From: Massariosphaeria phaeospora | Lineage: Eukaryota > Ascomycota > Dothideomycetes > Pleosporales | Reading direction: 5' to 3' | DNA length: 64,000 nucleotides | Assembly (NCBI GenBank): GCA_011032825.1 | Contig: JAADJZ010000023.1 | Location: 496,001 to 560,000, forward strand | Part shown: piece after piece, positions 1 to 10,168 of the stretch | Layout of the letters: every line of letters begins with the position of its first letter | Numbering within the stretch: position 1 is the stretch's first letter | Notes under the pieces: model-generated | Seen by the model: the letters and a program-made list of their open reading frames with translations, nothing else | What the model was told of the DNA's origin: nothing | Databases searched by the model: none | Translations under genes and position numbers: made by a program

Positions 1-1154
1 ATAAGCCCTCGAATCGCCGATGGGAACTCTGAACCTACGGTCGCCCGCGATATCAGACTGGAAACTCTGAACGGCACGGGAGTCGTCAACGACATGTTTG
101 TAGTCAGAGCCGTATGCCGGAACTGCCGCGTCTGGCGCGGAGGTGCTATTGACATCAACAACGCTGCGCATCCTATGATATACGCCTTCGGCCACGGCAA
201 TGCGCTGCAGTCAGACGCGCTCGATGCGCCCCTCAAGAGGCATATAAGGTACGGGAGGTTTGCCATGAACATGCTGCTCGCAACTGGAAAGGGCGAAGTT
301 CCGTCTGCGACCAAGGCTCTGAGCGGAGTTGAGTTGAAGGGCGACATGACGAGAGACCACGATCGAGCGAACCTAGCCCACGCGGTTATCGGAAGCCTTG
401 CACTGTTCGTCCTGTGGCCGCTAAACGTCATCTTCGCGGGATTCTTCCGAAACATCAAGATCCACGTGGGAGTCTCTATCTTGATCATGGCCTTCCTGAT
501 CACCGCGTACGGTCTCGGCATCTCGACCTCCTCACAATTCAACCGCGTCAGTATCCCTCAATCCCCCTGACTCTCCCCCAGCTAACACCCCCACAGACCA
601 AATCCTTCACCTCTCCCCACCAGATCTTCGCCTTCATATCCATCCTCCCAATCCTCCTGATGAGCCTCCTCCCCATCATCCGCCCCCTCGCCTCGCTAGC
701 CGCCATAGTCCCCCGCCTCCACACCCCCCTCACAACCCTAACCTTCACCCTCCTCGTCATAACCGGCGGCCTCGGCCTCCTCCTCTCCTCCGCGCCGCGC
801 CCCATCATCCTCGTATACGTCGCGCTCGCCCTACTCGTCTCCGTCTTCCTCCTCCTGACGCAAACCTGCATCCAGCGCCGCGGCTCTGCCCACGCCCGCG
901 CCACCACCCGCCAGCGCCTCGGCGAAGACGACGAGCAGGACCTGGTGCTCGCCGCGTACTACGCGGGCAAGAAGTGCGAAGATGCGAGCCGCAGTGCCAG
1001 CCAGGCCAGCGAAAGCAGCGACGCGAGCGCGGCGTATACGGGCGGGCATGCGCGCAGCGCGAGTGCGAATCGCGACCTTTATGGCGGGGGGACCATGCCT
1101 GGGCCGCAGTATCTGCTGAATATGCATCCGGGGGTGCCGGTGCATCGGTGGTGA
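1..1154 (+). CDS. DOMON/cytochrome b561-type membrane haemoprotein, 5' end outside window
   Basis: The reading frame is open from base 1, so the start lies upstream. I see one intron at 547-596 (GTCAGT..ACAG); the join is phase 0 and leaves 367 visible residues. The first part carries a CRNCRVW motif and a hydrophobic beta-rich stretch, as in the cellobiose-dehydrogenase-type cytochrome (DOMON) domain. After a linker come about five hydrophobic helices with His residues in LAHAVIG, KIHVG, SPHQI and RLHTPL, the pattern of the four haem-ligating histidines of cytochrome b561. The tail of about 95 residues is hydrophilic and rich in Ser and Ala. Family knowledge suggests a transmembrane electron-transfer protein that moves electrons between cytosolic and extracellular haems; the physiological acceptor cannot be told from sequence. 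The SPHQI motif is restored only with this intron. Confidence 0.82.
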
Positions 1155-2067
1155 GGCAGGTGGTGGTGCGACTGAAAACCCGCAGGTCTCTTGACGTGAG
1201 AAGAGGCATGGGTGGTGAAAAATAATTGTGGCTGGGCTTTACTTCGCGATTGGCATTTTCTGAGGCTTTGCCAGCCACTTACCTTACGACTACATTTTTC
1301 TTGTCTGAGCGAGCGAGCGAACGAGATACCAGGTGTTTTGGGACCTTTTTGGAGCGTGCATATTACATGGACATTGCATTTATGGGCGTATTTATACCTT
1401 ACCTTTCTTGTAAACGAATCTTACCTTTGGCGGCTTTCGATTGTTGCGTTAAGCTTTGGGATATTGTGCACTTTCCTAGGTGGAGTCGAGTGTGGGTGGG
1501 GTAGCGTTAGTTAGCGCGCACCTACCAACGTCTCTTTCATCTCATGAACTTGCACTCCTTCTTATCCACCACCCACCTACCCACCTACCCAAACACCGCC
1601 CAAAACCCTCACATTCCACCACTCGCCATCAATCTCATCCAAACCATCCAAACGAGCCAAGCAGTCCCCCCCGCCCCGCACTCTGCATAGATGCCGGAGA
1701 AAATGCCTACCCCTGGGCCCTGCGCAGGGGTGGGTATTTTCCATAGTCGATGTGCTTCGGGCGGCGGGTTAATGGTGGACGACGTGTTTCTCCGGGCGAG
1801 GGTTACGTGGGGATTGGCTAGGATGAGTGGGTGGGGAAGGGAGTGTACTGCCTACATAAGATATTGGTTTTGTCTTGCGCACTGGCTCGCTGCGTTCGAT
1901 CTGCCTTGTGGGTTGCTGTAAGAGAGGACTCGATTGTTCGCTGGAACTGTACGATATCGAGTGCATGGGATTTTCGGCGTACCGATCCTCGGACTGGGCT
2001 TTCCACGGACTCGGATTGATGGACCCTTCTCAGCCGCGCCTACAACAGTATCCAGTCATCTCCCGAG
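1155..2067. other. Intergenic region, no gene supported
   Basis: About 0.9 kb between two genes on the same strand. The open frames here are short and overlap each other, without recognisable domains. It holds pyrimidine-rich stretches (about 1560-1680) and presumably the terminator of the first gene and the promoter of the GH2 gene. Confidence 0.6.
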
Positions 2068-4704
2068 ATGTTGTCCTCCCTCCGCAACATGTTCAACGCC
2101 CATGGGCTCTTCCTCGCCTTGCTAGTACCCGCCCACCTCGCCACCACCGCCGCACCCACCGCCTCGCAACCTCGCGCCCAAGCATCAACCCGTGAGCGCA
2201 CATCCCTCAACGTCGGCTGGCGCTTCGCACGCTTCACCTCGAACCCGGACGCACTGAGCTATGAGACGCTGAAGCCCTGGATCCTGCCCGCCGCCAACGA
2301 CTTCCTCAGCGCGCCCAAGTACAAGCGACCCTCCGAGCCCGGCCCCGGAGCCAAGGTCAGTTACGTGCAGGTCGACTTCGACGATGCGAAATGGGAGAAA
2401 CTCGATCTGCCGCATGATTGGGCTATCAAGGGGACTTTCGATGCGCCTGGCGTTGGAGGGGGTTTGGGGCGTCTGCCGATCAACGGCGTCGGGTGGTATC
2501 GGCGACGCGTCTCGTTCGACACAGGGGTTATTGCAGCTGGCAAGTCGGTGTATTTGGAGATGGATGGTGCTATGGCGTATGCTGCAGTTTGGCTGAATGG
2601 CAACCTCGTTGGCGGATGGCCCTTTGGATATAATTCGTTCCGGCTGGACCTCACTCCATTTGTGAAGGCCGGGGAGAATCAACTGGCGATTCGGCTCGAT
2701 AACGCACTGGATTCATCACGCTGGTATCCCGGTGCTGGCATCTATCGGAATGTCTGGCTTGTCGTGGTCGATCCGGTACATGTGGCGTACCATGGAACCT
2801 ACGTTACGACTTCGGCAGTGTCTCCTCAGGCTGCTACTATTGTTCTAGCAGTAGAGATTGAGAACGTCAACAGCAACAGTAGGCAGCAGGTCGAAGTCAG
2901 TACTAAGGTTTATGAGCTGGACCCTGTAACGAGAAAGGCCTCAGGAGGTGCAGTAGCAACGTTTCCGGGAGCGAGGACGAATGTTGCTGGCGGGACAAAG
3001 CAGACTGTCAACAGCTCAGCCACCATCACAAGCCCGAAGCTTTGGGGACCGCCTCCTAAACAGCATCCTAACGAATATGTTGCGGTATCCATTCTGTCGA
3101 TCAACGGAACCGCGGTGGACTCTTACGAAACCCCCTTCGGCATTCGTTCTATTAGATACGATGCGAACAAAGGCATTCTCATCAACGGAGAACATGTCCA
3201 AATCTACGGCGTATGCAATCACCACGATTTGGGATCCTTAGGTACCGCGTTCAACGTCCGCGCTGCTGAGCGTCAAATTCAGATGCTGCAGGAAATGGGC
3301 GGCAACGCACTCAGGACTTCGCACAATCCACCTGCGCCGGGGCTGCTCGACATCACAGATCGGCTAGGATTCCTGGTGATGGACGAGATATTCGATACGT
3401 GGAACAACGCGAAGACGAAGAATGACTTTAGTCGTATTTTCCCGGACTGGCACGAGCCGGATCTTCGCTCGTTTGTTCGACGGGATCGTAACCATCCCTC
3501 GGTCATCTCCTGGAGTGTGGGGAACGAGCTCGCGGAGCAGTCCAGTTCGGTCGGCGGTGCGACGGTCAAGATGCTGCAGGATATCGTACACAAAGAAGAT
3601 CCAACTAGACAGGTGACTGTGGGCATAAACAATGCGGGCCCAGGCACCCAGCTCACCGACACCATCGACATCATCGGACTCAACTATCAGGGCGAAGGAA
3701 AGGGTAACTCCTGGACAAGCACCTTCCCCAGCTTCCACAGCAAATACCCCAACAAGCTGATCTGGAGCACCGAATCCGCCTCGACGGTCAGCTCCCGCGG
3801 CGTCTACCTCTTCCCCGTCACGAGCAGCAAATCCGCCGTCGTGGCCGCCAACCAGGGCGCAGACCCGACCACGCACCACGTCAGCGCCTACGACCTCTAC
3901 GCCCCCAGCTGGGCCGCGTCGCCGGACAAAGTCTTCGAGCAGCAGGACCGCCACGCCTTCGTCGCGGGCGAGTTCGTGTGGACGGGCTGGGACTACATCG
4001 GCGAGCCGACGCCCTACGACAACTCGAGCCGTAGCTCGTACTTTGGCATCATCGACCTCGCCGGCTTCAAGAAAGACCGCTTCTTCCTGTACCAAGCGCG
4101 CTGGCGGCCCGAGCTGCCCATGGCGCATGTGCTGCCGCACTGGACGTGGCCGGCTGACCGCGTCGGCAAGGTCACGCCCGTGCATGTCTGCACGTCCGGC
4201 GACGAGGCCGAGCTGTTCGTCAACGGCGTGTCGGCTGGCCGCAAGAAGAAGGGCCAATATGAGTACCGCCTGCGCTGGGACGCCGTCACGTACGCGCCCG
4301 GCGACATCCGCGTCGTTGCGTACAAGAACGGTAAGGAGTGGGCATCCGCATCGCGCTACACTGCCGGCGCTGCGGCGGCGCTGAACGTCACGGCCGACCG
4401 CACGACCATCCGCGGCGACGCCCAGGATCTATCGTTCGTCACGGCGGCCGTCGTGGACAAGGACGGGCGGGCGGTGCCGCAGGCCAGCAACGAGATCTCG
4501 TGGTCGGTGTTGTCTGGCCCGGGCAGGATTGTGAGCACAGATAATGGCGATCCGACGGATATGGTGCCGTTTTCGTCGCTGAAGAGGAGGGCGTTTGGGG
4601 GGTTGGCGTTGGCGGTTGTGAGGGGAGAGGGGAAGGGGGATGTTGTTGTGGAGGCGAGGGCAAAGGGGCTATTGGAGGCGAGGGTGGTGGTTAGGGTTGA
4701 GTGA
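2068..4704 (+). CDS. Secreted glycoside hydrolase family 2 (beta-galactosidase-like)
   Basis: Intronless, 878 residues. It starts with a signal-peptide-like segment (about residues 8-30), followed by the GH2 sugar-binding jelly roll (about 45-240), an immunoglobulin-like domain (about 245-360) and the TIM barrel. The catalytic acid/base is E487 in SWSVGNELAEQ and the likely nucleophile is E569 in IWSTESAST; the following SSRGVY is typical of GH2 enzymes that carry a DUF4982 domain. That domain (about 690-760) and a final Ig-like domain (about 770-878) follow. Family knowledge: these enzymes remove non-reducing beta-linked sugars, most often galactose, from plant or microbial glycans outside the cell. 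The exact sugar is not determined here. The DUF4982 architecture is common in bacteria, and with no introns an ancient bacterial transfer is possible. Confidence 0.88.
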   Translation: MLSSLRNMFNAHGLFLALLVPAHLATTAAPTASQPRAQASTRERTSLNVGWRFARFTSNPDALSYETLKPWILPAANDFLSAPKYKRPSEPGPGAKVSYVQVDFDDAKWEKLDLPHDWAIKGTFDAPGVGGGLGRLPINGVGWYRRRVSFDTGVIAAGKSVYLEMDGAMAYAAVWLNGNLVGGWPFGYNSFRLDLTPFVKAGENQLAIRLDNALDSSRWYPGAGIYRNVWLVVVDPVHVAYHGTYVTTSAVSPQAATIVLAVEIENVNSNSRQQVEVSTKVYELDPVTRKASGGAVATFPGARTNVAGGTKQTVNSSATITSPKLWGPPPKQHPNEYVAVSILSINGTAVDSYETPFGIRSIRYDANKGILINGEHVQIYGVCNHHDLGSLGTAFNVRAAERQIQMLQEMGGNALRTSHNPPAPGLLDITDRLGFLVMDEIFDTWNNAKTKNDFSRIFPDWHEPDLRSFVRRDRNHPSVISWSVGNELAEQSSSVGGATVKMLQDIVHKEDPTRQVTVGINNAGPGTQLTDTIDIIGLNYQGEGKGNSWTSTFPSFHSKYPNKLIWSTESASTVSSRGVYLFPVTSSKSAVVAANQGADPTTHHVSAYDLYAPSWAASPDKVFEQQDRHAFVAGEFVWTGWDYIGEPTPYDNSSRSSYFGIIDLAGFKKDRFFLYQARWRPELPMAHVLPHWTWPADRVGKVTPVHVCTSGDEAELFVNGVSAGRKKKGQYEYRLRWDAVTYAPGDIRVVAYKNGKEWASASRYTAGAAAALNVTADRTTIRGDAQDLSFVTAAVVDKDGRAVPQASNEISWSVLSGPGRIVSTDNGDPTDMVPFSSLKRRAFGGLALAVVRGEGKGDVVVEARAKGLLEARVVVRVE

Positions 4705-5437
4705 GTAGGAGGGAGAAAGAAGGAAGGGAAAAGGGGTGGTTTAGTTTGATGTAGAGGAGTACATACATACAGCACATATCGACACAGCAGCGTAGTACCG
4801 CACTGCACTACACCGCACCACACACACCCAAGTAGAAATGATCCTCGTGCCCCTCTCTCTTTCTCAAAGTCCCATCGACCAGATCAGTTCAGTTCAGTTC
4901 AGTTCAGTCCATCCTCGCTCCCCCCTAAAAATAAAACCCTCCAGTTCAGTCCAGTTCCGTTTCGTTCGTCTCTCCCCCTTCTAGATGCCGACTCCTGCCT
5001 GCCTTGTCACACGAATATATGTATAAGGCACCCACTGAACTAAGCTACCATACCTCCTAAGCTAATCAATTTAATCCCATAACACATGTCCCTCGTGAAG
5101 ATGCGCATGCGATGGATTAGGATAGATATTGCACTGAACTAGACTGAACAGAACTGGACAAAGTAGATATCGTGAATGGATAATATTGTAGACTTGCCAG
5201 TGAACGAACCCAGGTGACCCCGCTGATAAATCCACCCCGACCCCGCACTACACTACACTAACCTAACCAGCCCCTGCACCCCTCCCACTAACCCCACCAC
5301 ACACACACGCACACACACACAAACACAAAATTCCCCCTCACCTACCCTATCCCCTCTCACTTACCCACTCCCTCCTCGCCTCTCAATCTCCTCCTCGCTA
5401 TATACTTTTTCAACCCCGAAAAACTTCATAATCAAAT
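4705..5437. other. Intergenic region with microsatellites
   Basis: 3' flank of the GH2 gene. It contains a CAGTT microsatellite at 4885-4908, CA-rich tracts near 5290-5330 and pyrimidine-rich sequence. No gene seen. Confidence 0.55.
4885..4908. repeat. Microsatellite (CAGTT)n
   Basis: Nearly five perfect tandem copies of CAGTT, in the 3' flank of the GH2 gene. Confidence 0.85.
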
Positions 5438-5529
5438 GGTTCGATGGTGTAGTTGGTTATCACGTCAGTCTAACAATTTCACGTTGTTGGGTCCACTGAA
5501 GGTCGGGAGATCGAGCCTCCCTCGAATCA
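5438..5529 (+). tRNA. tRNA-Val (anticodon AAC) with an intron of about 18 nt
   Basis: The acceptor strands GGTTCGA and TCGAATC pair, with discriminator A. The anticodon stem is TCAGT/ACTGA and the loop reads CTAACA, giving anticodon AAC (Val). An intron of about 18 nt interrupts the loop one base 3' of the anticodon, the canonical position (about 5473-5490). The T arm is GGGAG-ATCGAGC-CTCCC. The length is 92 nt, or 74 after splicing. The T runs just downstream act as the RNA polymerase III terminator. Confidence 0.9.
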
Positions 5530-5539
5530 AATCATTTAA

Positions 5540-5546
5540 TTTTTTT
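5540..5546 (+). terminator. RNA polymerase III terminator of tRNA-Val
   Basis: Seven T residues begin 11 bases after the tRNA 3' end. A second run of seven T at 5551-5557 is a backup. Oligo-T is the standard Pol III stop. Confidence 0.75.
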
Positions 5547-5810
5547 GAGATTTTTTTGGGGGTGTGCGGGTGAAGGTGAGGAGGGGGGACAGAGAGATAC
5601 CTAGATAGCCGTACGTTTTGTTAGAGCAGGGTTGTTCTTTTTCTTCCCCTGTTATGAAGAAGCGACGAATAAGACTGCAAATAACCCCACAGAATTCTAT
5701 TTTATTCCCGATATTAACAGCCTGGCTAGCTATGCGCAGGCCGATTCTCCCAACTTGAACCTCCCGTAGTCGTACTGTTTAACTTGTGTGAAACACTGCG
5801 AGGCGACATC

Positions 5811-5830
5811 CTAAGCTAAGCTAAGCTAAG
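5811..5830. repeat. Microsatellite (CTAAG)4
   Basis: Four perfect copies of CTAAG, directly followed by CTG. Confidence 0.85.
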
Positions 5831-5842
5831 CTGTTACCGCAC

Positions 5843-5873
5843 GAGATGAGATGAGATGAGATGAGATGAGATG
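5843..5873. repeat. Microsatellite (GAGAT)n
   Basis: Six perfect copies of the 5-bp unit GAGAT, only 12 bases after the CTAAG repeat. No coding role. Confidence 0.85.
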
Positions 5874-6395
5874 ACATTAGCCCTCCACTTCTTGCCTACC
5901 CGATCCGATGACTCTCTAGCAAGGGGTAGATACCAGCCAAAGCTGTACGCCTCGCTCGCAGTAGCGCCCAGGTACCGTGAGTGCATGTTATCGCGTGTAT
6001 CGCCAACATTCCTAATCGGGCAAGTTTGGAAAACGAAAATGGGTATCGAACACAGCAACAGACTGCGACAGACTGCGGCAGAATGCCAGTTGAGATTGAT
6101 TTTTAGGCCTTCTGTAGACTGTAGCCTTGACTAACGGCAAGTAAGTAAGAGCCACTAAACGCGCACTTCGCATCCGCATCTAGACAATGGTAGAACTGTC
6201 ACTGTCAAAGTTTGTCGCGCGAAAGCGGGTGTTTTGGGTGTTTTGGATTTTGGCTTTGCCTTTTAGTGGGGGCCTTAGAGGTGTAACATGAGATAGTTAG
6301 ATGAATGGAATATATACATATATATACTTTCGAAATCAACGCAATGAATCCAGTCTGTCTCGACACCCGCCGACAACAAACCACTGCCCCCAAGC

Positions 6396-8440
6396 ATGGA
6401 CACCGCCTCCGCGTTCCTCGCCTCCTGGCGCCCGTCGTCGTCACTCTTCGCCTGCATAACGGGAGCGGTATGGCATTTTCGAAACAAGTGGACTATTTGC
6501 GTGCTAATGTGCAAGAAGATCCTCACTGTTATGCTCCTAACGGCTACATACAACCTGTTCCTGCACCCGCTGGCAGCATTTCCCGGGCCACTGCTAGGCC
6601 GCGCTTCACTTGTACGCCGCGCTCCCTCCTCAAGGCATCCACTACCTACCTGCATAGCTAACACCGCCGACCCCCCACAGCTATGGCGCTACAAAAACAG
6701 CGCAACCGGCAAAATCCACCTCGCCATCGCTGCCCAGCACCGCCAGCACGGTACGCGCCTCTTCTTCCCCTCCATGCATCCCCTCCTCCTAAAATCCCTT
6801 CGCCAGGCCCCATAGTCCGCATCTCCCCCAACGAACTCTCCTTCGCCTCCGTGGCCTCCTACCGCGTCATCTACGGCCACGCCTCGCACGGCGCCCCGAC
6901 GATGCGCAAATCCTCCTTCTACGACATCTTCGGGTCCGGCTTCGCGCGCGCGTGCGTGGCCAGCGAGCGCGACCCCGCCGTGCACGGCGCGATGCGGCGC
7001 ATGCTGGCGGCGGCGTTTTCGGCGCGTGCGCTGCGCGGGCAGGAGGAGCTGGTTACGGGTGTGGTGGATCGGTTTGTGAGGGTTGTGGGCGAGAAAGGGG
7101 GGAAGGGGTCGCAGGGGGTGAATGTGTCGAGGTGGTTTGAGATGGTCAGTTTTGATGTTACGGGGGAGATGGCGTTTGGGGAGAGCTTTGGGAGTGTCGA
7201 GGCGGGTGAGTGAGGGGGTTTCTTTTTTTTTTGGTTGGGCGAAGAGGGGTGAAGTGAAGCTGCGGCTTCGATGTGGACGATCGACTGACACTGCGGTAGG
7301 AAAACCGCACTTCTGGGCGAGCCTCATCCTCGACCATCTCTACTTCATCACGCTGGTCGATAATCTCAGTCGGCTGCCCTTCGTCGCTATGCTCGTTAAA
7401 GCGCTCGTTCCCTCATCTCTTGCAACCTGGAACCAAAACTCGGAATTCAGCAGAAAGCAGGTGGAAAGGCAAGTCCCAAAACAATCTCTCGAACTGACTA
7501 GAATCTTTCGCGGCAAGAACCCTGAAAGCTGACTGTAGATGCAAACAGACGTCTAGCGAACCAAAACGCCCGGAACGACTTCGTCACCATCCTCGCGCAG
7601 AAAGTGCAAAATGGCGAGGTCGACAAGGAGGAAATGACGGCGCACGTATCTACGCTGGCGTAAGTATCTATCTCTCTGGCATTTCATAGCCATGTTTCGA
7701 CTGCTAACGCAATTCGCATAGTATCGCTGGCGGCGAAACCGTGTCGACGTTCCTCGCAGCCACCACCTTCTGCCTCCTGAAACGGCCCGCCACGCTAAAA
7801 CTTCTCAGCGAGGAAATCCGAGCCGCGTTTCCCTCTTACGACGCCATCAACGCGATGAAAGCGCAGCAGCTGCCGTATCTGCAAGCCGTGATCAACGAGG
7901 GCCTGCGCATGTATCCGCCCGGGGCGCAGGGCTTCCCGCGCATTTCTACGGGATTTGAATTGCATTCGAGGCACATTCCGGCAGGTGTAAGTATACCCTT
8001 CGTGTCTGTTGCGATTGTGAGATGAAAGAATATGCTGCTGACGTGGATGTTCGACTCAGACTGAAGTCTACACCAGCGGCTGGACCATAACGCACGATCC
8101 CAGCTATTGGAAAGACCCGATGGCGTTCTTGCCCGAGCGGTGGCTTGACCCTGAAAGTCGAGATGTCAAGGAGGCGAGCCAGCCGTTTTTGCTAGGCCCG
8201 CGAGGCTGTCTTGGCCAGAAGTGAGTGCCCGTCGAGCGCGTCTCTTAGTGACCCATGGAATGGCTGACGAGTTCTAGTTTTGCGGACATGGAGATGAACT
8301 TGATCCTCGCGAAGCTGCTGTGGAGGTACGATCTCGAGCTGGTTAACAAAGACGTGGATTGGCTGGGCGAGGGGAAGGTGTTTGTCATGTGGTGGAAACC
8401 GCGGCTGATGGTTCGGTTTCATGAGCGCAGCGGGACTTAG
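6396..8440 (+). CDS. Cytochrome P450 monooxygenase (CYP65/isotrichodermin hydroxylase-like)
   Basis: Eight exons: 6396-6611, 6681-6750, 6807-7205, 7300-7468, 7549-7659, 7722-7986, 8060-8220, 8278-8440, giving 517 residues with all phases matching. An N-terminal membrane anchor (about 37-55) is followed by the fungal P450 signature YNLFLHPLAAFPGP. The I-helix reads AGGETVSTF, the ExxR motif is EGLR, the PERF-like motif is PERW, and the haem loop FLLGPRGCLG carries ligand C460. The overall pattern resembles CYP65-type enzymes such as isotrichodermin C-15 hydroxylase, but the substrate is unknown. The enzyme would sit on the ER membrane with cytochrome P450 reductase as partner. The fourth intron (7469-7548) has a GC donor (AG|GCAAGT), an accepted minor splice class. 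No secondary-metabolite backbone gene lies nearby, so a pathway role is not indicated. Confidence 0.9.
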
Positions 8441-8816
8441 GCGGGTGGAGAGACGCGTGCATCGCTTTTTACTCGTGGTTGTGCCGGGTTGGAGGCAGTG
8501 GAGATGCAAAAGAAGGGAGCTGTGGTACGGCAACGTAGCCACAACGTAGCCGATTACCTTATGGAGGCAGTGACTGGTCGCGGAGGCGAATCTGGTAGAA
8601 ATCCTGCTCAGCGTACCACGGGAGAGACAAATTCGCAATTAGTATGAGCTGATACTTACATTCATCGAGCTTTGGAGTCGTCGAGGCTGTGGGTCTGCGC
8701 TAACGCCTTTGGTGCGGTGGATCCAAACGATATACCAACTGCCTCGAGAAATCTTTATCTTGTCTTCCTCTTCTCCTCCCCTTCCGACTCACCTTTACTT
8801 CCTACCAGCAGGAAAA

Positions 8817-9635
8817 ATGGCCACGACCGATCCCCAGTCCTCCAGTTCAGCTCCACTTCCCATCAATCCCCTTCTCCTCGAGGCCTCTCCGCCCAACCAC
8901 TCTGCAACGGCCTCGTCTCCGCTCTTCCGGCTCCCTCGAGAACTGCGCGACCTAATCTACGCTCTCTGCCGCGAGAATGTGCGCTTCTGGATTACGCACA
9001 GCAACTGGACCCTCGGAATCAGCAGTAACCCATTCGCGCAGGACTGTGAATGGGAACCCCCCCTCTGGCTGCTGACGTGCAAGCAGCTTCTTGTCGAAGG
9101 ACTTGAAGATTTGCACCGAAACGCCTACCTCTATGCAAGTCGTCAAAATGTGGCCAAGGATGCCGGTGACATGGAAGAGGCCCGGCTGATGCACATGGAG
9201 CGCATGCAAAACTGGACGATGGGATGGTTGTGCATCCACTCGAAAGGAACGGCCGGAGCCGAACGAGTTTGGATTTTGCCTCAGCTTCCCTCCCACTCGG
9301 TACTTTGGCGTGCCACCGACTGTTCATGGTGTGGCGACCATTTGGTGTACCGATTTTCTGGAAAGGGGAGAGGTTTAGCTGTCGAAGGAGAGATGGAAAC
9401 ACGGTTGGCGACGCTCGAGAAACTCAAGGGTGTACGGAAGATGGAGTTTCAGCTGCTGATGGACCCGGATGATCACGACGGGGCCATACAGCAGAGGCTG
9501 GAGCCTGGCGCCCGCAAGACGCTGATAGACTTCGCGGCGAAGGTACTGTGCGGTGGTCAAGAGGCGAAGACGGGACAGTGCAAGGCGACAGAGCGGGTGG
9601 AAGATGGGTGTTGGCATGTTCAGGTTAGGAGGTGA
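8817..9635 (+). CDS. 2EXR/F-box-like hypothetical protein
   Basis: 272 residues from the ATG at 8817. The frame also allows an ATG at 8709, but the extra 36 residues look like translated 5' leader. After a Ser/Pro-rich start comes LFRLPRELRDLIYALC, the start of the 2EXR-type domain found in large fungal families of unknown function (an F-box-like helix pair). The remainder is mixed alpha/beta with no catalytic motif and no membrane segment. Only 260 bases separate the P450 stop from this gene's longest frame. It is one of several 2EXR-like proteins in the window (also at 30.5, 51.4 and 52.3 kb). Function unknown. Confidence 0.65.
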   Translation: MATTDPQSSSSAPLPINPLLLEASPPNHSATASSPLFRLPRELRDLIYALCRENVRFWITHSNWTLGISSNPFAQDCEWEPPLWLLTCKQLLVEGLEDLHRNAYLYASRQNVAKDAGDMEEARLMHMERMQNWTMGWLCIHSKGTAGAERVWILPQLPSHSVLWRATDCSWCGDHLVYRFSGKGRGLAVEGEMETRLATLEKLKGVRKMEFQLLMDPDDHDGAIQQRLEPGARKTLIDFAAKVLCGGQEAKTGQCKATERVEDGCWHVQVRR

Positions 9636-10168
9636 GGGCGGCATGGTAGATAGCCTGCAGTACTCGGGATGTTTTGTGCATAGTGAAGAGCTTGGCTTTC
9701 ATGGCATTGTGTGGGCTGCGTTACTCCGTATAGACGAGGGCGGGGAGCTCTGATGCGTCGTAGACGTCATCGTCACAGGTATTCAAGAGTATTTGACGGC
9801 GAATATACCAGCGCAGATGCAGTGCCGAGTGAGATGATGAGACGCGAAACACAGGTTGGGATGGCGATGGCCGCGAATGGATGGTGGTGACTGGTGAGGC
9901 GAACGAGGTCGGGCCGGGGCGGGTTGCTGGGGCGACGTTTGTTTTGGTGTGGGCATTGCGTCAGACGCCCAGCCTCCTCAACCACCGCCTTTTTCCCCTT
10001 CTGCACCAGCCAGCCACGTCGACTGACAAAGTATTGCGAGCGCGCGCTCCACCACATCTCATCTCCCCAGAATCTCCAGACACCCCATTCCTACACCCAG
10101 CTCTACTGTCTGACTTTTCTGGTAGCTGCACTCGCTGAACTCGCACCCGCCTCGCTCGCTCGCCCGCA
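9636..10168. other. Intergenic region
   Basis: No gene seen. The last 150 bases are pyrimidine- and CACC-rich, as expected for a fungal promoter and 5' leader of the following membrane-protein gene. Confidence 0.5.

Larger units (their letters stand above)
5547..6395. other. Intergenic region with two tandem repeats
   Basis: Between the tRNA and the P450 gene. It holds (CTAAG)4 and GAGAT microsatellites (listed separately). TA-rich sequence around 6309-6329 (ATATATACATATATATAC) could be the P450 core promoter, 70-90 bases before its ATG. No gene supported. Confidence 0.55.

Noticed and set aside
3364..4257. 297-residue antisense frame inside the GH2 gene
   Set aside because: Fully overlaps conserved GH2 coding sequence; composition of a shadow frame.
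5811..5873. Tandem repeats as a possible CRISPR or centromeric element
   Set aside because: Units are 5 bp microsatellites without spacers; the genome is eukaryotic.
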